From assembly GCA_016801845.1 (NCBI GenBank), contig CM028914.1, positions 1,740,501 through 1,804,500 of the forward strand: DNA of 64,000 nt. Direction: 5' to 3'. Below, piece by piece: positions 50,401 through 64,000 of this stretch. Origin of the DNA: Polydactylus sextarius (lineage: Eukaryota; Chordata; Actinopteri; Polynemidae). Position numbers and translations under genes: made by a program. Within the stretch, counting starts at the first letter, position 1; each line of letters begins with the position of its first letter. The notes under the pieces are model-generated. The model ran no database searches. It saw only the letters and a program-made list of their open reading frames with translations, and was not told the origin of the DNA.

Positions 50401-52655
50401 GTCAGGACGGTTCAGTAATGAACCGGTGGTGGAAATTTCCATCTTAACTGCAACAAACTAAATTCACACTGATGAATTCTTCCTCAACTTCTTTCTTGTC
50501 TCTTAAAATCCCACATGGACACATTTTTGTAACAAACTATTACTTCTCTAAATTCACTCTGATTAATAGAGTAACCATCTGATTTTGATTAAATATTAAT
50601 AATTTTATAATAATAGCAGCAGCAGCTTTCATTTTTCCAGAAAAGAGAGTAAATTAAATATCTAAGGCAACTTAAAGATGATACGTTTTACAATAGAGAA
50701 ATGCTGATTAACTGAAAATTTAAATATTTGTAAACTGACATGTTTTGTTTTGACCTAAAACCTGCAAAACCTGCAGTCCTTGAAAGTGGCGTTGGACTAA
50801 ACTGTCTCAGAAAAAATAAACAAAAAACAAGTTATAGATAAGAGAGAAAACCAGGGGCTGGTGCATTGTTGGACCAAAAACAGAATAATTTGATTTAAAT
50901 TAAAGTGAAACCAGAGTCTTTTTCACCATGAATATGAACCAAACTCCCCCTCTAGAGATATTTTTACGTTGGTTGAAGTAATATTGAGTTTCACTGTCTT
51001 TTTTCCACAACCAAATAGTTAACAATGATCAGCAGATTCATCATTTTCCTGAACAACAGGCTGATGTGTGAAGAATGAAGAAATGATGAATGAATGATGT
51101 GGAACAACCTTCATTACCAGTTGTTATAAAACCAGACGTTGGGTAAGTCTTGTAAAACAGTGTTTTTAATAAACTCTGGGTTCACTTACTAAGTTATCAG
51201 TACTTCAGTTTATGTGTAGGGACCCTATTCATGCTACTGCTGAAGTGAAGTGATATTTTGAGCTTTATTAGTGGTTAAAAAATGACAATTTAGATACGTT
51301 TGGCTGACTGCCCCATTTACTTTCATTGTTAACTATTTGGTTGTGAAAACAAAAGACGGTCAAACTGGATATTACTTCAACCAACATAAAATATCTCGAG
51401 GGGGAGTTTGACTCGTATTTATGGTGAAATAGACTCTGGTTCATGTTGCTCTGAACTGTCACTTTAATCATTTCATCACGTCCTTGTCCTTGACAGTGGT
51501 GTGGGACTAAACTGTCTCCTACTTAGATAATAGAGGAGAAAACTAGGGAATAGTGCATTGTTGGAAATCTTGTGCAAAGACAAGGACTATGGGAATTTGC
51601 ATGATTAAGACACACAACCAGGACAGAAAGTATCACAGTGATGGAGAAACCTGAAGTGTTTAGTTTTCCTTCAACCTGCTTTTCACAATAAAATGCTGAA
51701 ATGCTGACGTGATCATTGGAGAAACCTGAGAAATTAATTGTTATTGCACAGATTCATTTAATCTGTGGCAGGTTATACAGTGACAACCTGACTAGATAAA
51801 TCTCATGTTAACTTGAAGCTTTAATAAGAAAAGACAAATATCTGTGTCACGAAGGTGAAACCAGCACCAACCTGTGAGCTCTGGACTCTCTACACACAAC
51901 ACAAATAGGCCTCTTATCAGTGGAGCAGTACAGCTTCAGCTCTTCTCCATGTTGGTCACATTTCCCATCGATTTTAACTGGTTTTGATGGTGCAGGACCA
52001 GAAGCCAGACACTCCATCTCATCCAGTTTAGACACCAGGTTCTGGACCAGGTAGTTTTTAGTGAAACTCCTCTTGTTGAACACCTGAGAACAAAGAAAAC
52101 GAATGAAAACAGGCAGAAATTTACATATTATCGAACACAGAGCAAATGTAATATTTTAAGACATTTAAGTGTCGCTATGGCAGTTTTAAAACAAAACAAA
52201 TTGGTTAAATGTCGCTAGCTAACTTGTATGTTTTTAAATGGAGCTAAGCTAAAGCTAAAGCTAACTAGCTAGGTAGCTAGCTAGGTAGCTAGCTAGGTAT
52301 CATAGCGACGGCAGCTAAAACACGCTGCGTAGCTAATGTTTTTATATAAACCAACACGACGACATGCTACTTTAATTATGTGATAAAGACGTTAAAGTCA
52401 TAAGTGACATGAACCGACACGCTACATGAAGAAAACACACAGGTAATATTATTAATAATAATAATAACTTACGGTTCTGCATTGAGGACACTGATACCCG
52501 TAGTCTCCGCCATTTTCATCCCAGTGCATACAGATGCAAAAACGACAGAAATTATGTCCACATTTTAAAATCACCGGGTCTTTGAAGAAATCCAAACAAA
52601 TGGCACATGTGAGCTCCTTCTTCAGGTCGTCTCCGGTCGCTCCGCCGGTGGCCAT
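47408..52655 (-). CDS. TRIM-family E3 ligase with C-terminal PRY-SPRY (B30.2)
   Basis: Exons in transcript order: 52655-52473, 52083-51872, 49531-49486, 49404-49309, 49228-49004, 48923-48901, 48812-48691, 47937-47408; 478 codons plus TGA, phases consistent. RING: CAICLDFFKDPVILKCGHNF to CPQC. B-box 2: CDQHGEELKLYCSTDKRPIC. The coiled coil spans the 49531-49004 exons (DERDTLLEILDTEEVATMAV). The last exon is a complete PRY-SPRY domain (LDPDTAHPNLLIS, QHYWEVDV, GRLSFYDA, YPFFSPG). This is the TRIM39/TRIM69-like class expanded in fish, often tied to antiviral or innate signalling; the specific orthologue and targets are not recognised. ATG 52655 (aacATGg context) matches the usual length. An in-frame ATG at 52727 would add 24 residues. 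Upstream lie two CCAAT boxes. Confidence 0.93.
50120..50133. promoter_or_regulatory. Consensus RFX X-box palindrome
   Basis: GTTGCCGTGGCAAC is a near-perfect inverted repeat of the RFX X-box type. It lies inside the 2.3-kb second intron of the B30.2 TRIM gene, away from known starts. RFX factors control ciliary and MHC class II genes; use of this site is unproven. Confidence 0.5.
50910..51467 (-). mobile_element. TIR element, copy 4 of 5 (B30.2 TRIM intron)
   Basis: The core lies in reverse orientation (tttattagtggttaaaaaatg, then the complement of the shared text). The terminal repeats read ccagagtctttttcaccatg at the left and ggtgaaatagactctggttc at the right. The left terminal repeat is more diverged than the right. 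It is in the intron between exons 52083-51872 and 49531-49486. No transposase is encoded. Confidence 0.87.
52230..52306. repeat. AGCT-rich short tandem array
   Basis: Repeats of gctaaa give way to a 12-bp unit (tagctagctagg, about three copies) made largely of the palindrome AGCT/CTAG. It lies in the first intron of the B30.2 TRIM gene, about 0.2 kb from its first exon. Confidence 0.8.
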
Positions 52656-52744
52656 GTTTACAAACGCACAGCGGTTCAACAACTGCAGGAAGTGAAGCAG
52701 GAAGGAACGAGGGAGGGAAGCCGCCACATTTGTGTTGCGTCATC

Positions 52745-52805
52745 ACCCGTCTGGACCAATCAGAACCCTCCATCCGCCTGGACCAATCAGAGCCGTCCAT
52801 CATAT
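52745..52805 (-). promoter_or_regulatory. Twin CCAAT-box direct repeat upstream of the B30.2 TRIM gene
   Basis: Two copies of a roughly 28-bp unit (ctggaccaatcaga followed by ccctccatccg or ccgtccatcat) lie end to end about 90-150 bp upstream of the ATG at 52655. Each carries a CCAAT box, read as ATTGG on the coding strand. No TATA box is evident. This fits a TATA-less promoter bound by NF-Y. Confidence 0.55.
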
Positions 52806-52899
52806 CTCTACCAGTGTCAACAGTTTCTCTAAAACAATTCTCAGTTAAATCATAATAATGATCAAACACAACATCTGTTTTTAATAATTTACTTTAAAA

Positions 52900-53156
52900 A
52901 TAATTGTTTTGTTCCTAATGTTTGTTAATGTTGCAAAAATAACTAAAACATCAATTCAGGCTGAAAAAATTGCATATTTATATTCAATTAGTTTAAGATT
53001 TTTACTGATGTGAGTCATTACTTAGAAAAAAAATAGATCTCAGATCGATAATTGTTAACGTGCACGAGGTGAGAAATTAATTAATTAATTGATTGAATGA
53101 TTGGAGCTGCTAAATTAGTCTAAAATTACATGATAGATAATATATAGTCTAATATA

Positions 53157-53216
<60 letters not shown>

Positions 53217-55403
53217 CTGTGATCTTGGTGAAGATACTAACATGTATTGTTATAAAATGATGCAATTAAATTAAAATGTATGTAGAAAAATCAGTTGTAT
53301 GACCCACAACAACATTAAAATACTGTTTTCATTAACTCCAGACCAGAATTAATCAGATAAATCACTAATGTAACTCAACGTGTGTGATGGAAACATAAAC
53401 AACGGAGTCCTTTAAGATAAATACATATGCTGATTAAAGCGACAACCTACCAGTAAGCAACAATATTTATTCTTAAATACATATACATAAAAACCCATTC
53501 ATAAAAAGACACAAAGTGAATATCAAGTTTGACTGTTTGTGCTAAAATTGCCATATACATGTAGATAAGTGGCTGTGGGTTAAACGTTACATTGCATAGC
53601 TGGAGTTGGCATGTGAGGGATGTGACTCAAAAAGTGCATTTGATGTCAGAAAGTGTTATTTTCCAAATTCTTCAGTTATTCTGCAGACGAACGTTTCATC
53701 GCGTCTGCATCTAAAACCCTGAAAAATCCTGGAAATAAAAACACGATCGTGACTCACGACACCATAATAAGACGAATATTCAGAAACACTGATGTCAGCA
53801 TGTTGTATATCCACAGCAGAGTAAGACACAGGTTTAACAACACATGTTAAAAACATCAACAGAATAATCAAACATCAGATTTTATATCAAACGTCCCCGG
53901 ACGTGATGTTTCTCGTGGTGACAAACTGATCTGAAAGCAGCGAGTTTGTTTGCATCGTTTGTTGTAAAAATGTGAGTCAGAAGAAAACCCACACAGCACT
54001 AGTGACGGAAATAAAACACCACAGAAGAAGAAATGGACACAGGATGTGTATGTTGTTCACAGCACCACAATTATCAGCAGTGTAACACACAAGTGGAAAT
54101 AGATTCTCTTCAGTCAAATGTAGTAAAATCGTGTTTTAATGTAAAAATAATAATAATAATAATAAACAGCTCCTGAGATGAGTGTGTTCACATGTTTGTA
54201 CCTCAACCAGTGATATTAAGAGTTTGAATAAATATTACAGAGACACAGAGAAGTAAACATTAAAAAACAAACATGATAAATGTGTCACAGACTAAATAAT
54301 AAACAATAAATCCCAGTGTGGATAATTCACCTCAGCAGCAACAGAAAGGATCAGTACATGTACACAAAAACAAAACAAAATAAAACAAAGATAAAGAACA
54401 GTAAATACAGTGAATGAATAAAATATGCAGCTGGTTAATAAACATAAATTCAGACAGTTCAGTTAGTGGTTTTCATCTCCATCAGTGTGTTAGAAGAGTT
54501 TTATTCACAGGTACAAAAAAAACAAAACAAACAGTGGCATCTAGTGATGATGTTTCATCATTGCACATTAACTGGGTTCAGGACTTAAAACTTTTAGGCC
54601 TAAAGGCAAAAAAATTCCTTCAGCCCAGAATGAAAACTGATCTCTACTCACACAGCATCGTCTGTATTAATAGTTCTGTAGCCAAAGCTTTAGGCTATCA
54701 GTTCAATATTTAGAGTTAAACCCAATATTAATCTTTCAATCTTTAGTATTTTACAATTTAATAAAAATCCTCTGGCGAAGACTGAACTTTGGAACGACTC
54801 TGAACACGGTAACTGTGACTTTTGCATCGAGAACATAATCGAAAGCTGCTGAATACTTTTAAGTTTGATGTTGTTAATGCATCAGGAGAAACACGGAGGT
54901 TTGTTTTCTCCTTTGACACGTCACAGTTTCATTAACCTCAGATACTCTCACAACACATCTCTGACTCAGTGTGTGTGTGTGTGTGTGTGTGTGAAAAGTG
55001 CTGTGCTGTGTGACTGGGACTGTCCTGAAGTGATAAAGCTGCTTCAGGCACTTAAACACCATAAAGCCAGTAAGAGAGAGTGGAAACACCATGCTACCAG
55101 CAGCACATGTTGGAATGTAGAGTGAGGACAGTGTTTACGACTGTTGTGCTGTTTTTCTGTTGCAGTGATTAAGGTGCGTAATGGATCCAATACTGTAGAA
55201 ACCCCCACCCCCTCCACCCTCACACAGTCAGACACACACATCAAATAACGCATATGATCAATCTCAGATTTTTGGTGTTATAAAGTAATTTAATAATCGT
55301 TAAAAAAAAAAAAAGAAAAAAAAAGAAAAGAAACAAAAATCCAAATTTGATATAAAAGCTCCCACATCTTTAGTCCATGTGTTCATCATCATGCATCCAG
55401 AGC
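52900..55403 (-). other. frem2 3'UTR and spacer
   Basis: The frem2 stop is at 55406-55404. Candidate polyadenylation signals on the minus strand (plus-strand tttatt) are at 54500-54505, giving about 0.9 kb of 3'UTR, and at 53466-53471. The rest is AT-rich with (AAT)n near 54147-54164 and (TG)n at about 54968-54993. No exon is recognised on either strand. Confidence 0.55.
53160..53213. repeat. (TA)n microsatellite
   Basis: About 26 uninterrupted TA units between the B30.2 TRIM promoter and the frem2 3' end. Confidence 0.95.

Positions 55404-64000
<8,597 letters not shown>

Overview
The window is vertebrate nuclear DNA, almost certainly from a ray-finned (teleost) fish. It has short exons with GT-AG junctions, compact introns, dense (TG/CA)n microsatellites, decayed transposons and a vertebrate tRNA-Trp. 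It holds five protein-coding genes and about 18 kb of gene-free DNA. All exon structures were assembled by hand from reading frames, splice consensus and recalled family sequences; none is backed by transcript data.

Layout. On the plus strand, arfip2 (arfaptin-2, BAR domain, 5' end missing or unresolved) ends at 7738. It is followed by a complete FH2-domain (inverted formin, FHDC1-like) gene at 11317-16317 with a GC-box/CCAAT promoter near 10390-10560. A gene-poor stretch (16.5-34.1 kb) contains a minus-strand tRNA-Trp (18060-18131), two isolated pol III B-box sequences in a local duplication, a broken Ty3/Gypsy polymerase fragment, very long (TG)n/(CA)n tracts, a (CTG)28 tract and a long inverted repeat (31310-32114). 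trim3 follows on the plus strand (coding 34174-43405, 15 coding exons, 748 codons; RING, B-box, coiled coil, filamin and NHL domains). Convergent to it, on the minus strand, is a RING/B-box/coiled-coil/B30.2 TRIM gene (52655-47408, 8 exons, 478 codons). Last, also on the minus strand, is the 3' end of frem2 (64000-55404, 11 exons, last about 777 residues including the transmembrane segment and the C-terminal PDZ ligand).

Context. The order arfip2 / FHDC-type formin / trim3 mirrors the mammalian ARFIP1-FHDC1-TRIM2 block, while mammalian ARFIP2 and TRIM3 are neighbours without, as far as I recall, a formin between them. The window therefore looks like the second whole-genome-duplication copy of that block with its formin kept. 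The five genes do not form one pathway. ARFIP2 and FHDC-type formins both work at Golgi membranes and the cytoskeleton, TRIM3 and the B30.2 TRIM are ubiquitin ligases, and FREM2 is a basement-membrane adhesion protein.

Repeats. One nonautonomous DNA-transposon family (about 125-bp terminal inverted repeats, about 0.5 kb) has exactly one copy in an intron of each of the five genes and none that I see between genes. A second repeat family forms near-identical inverted arms (about 40637-41102 and 42499-42945) that bracket two in-frame trim3 exons, which suggests back-splicing or joint exon skipping. I found no clear new multi-gene system; the most testable novelties are this trim3 configuration, the retained formin, and the palindromic repeat structures.
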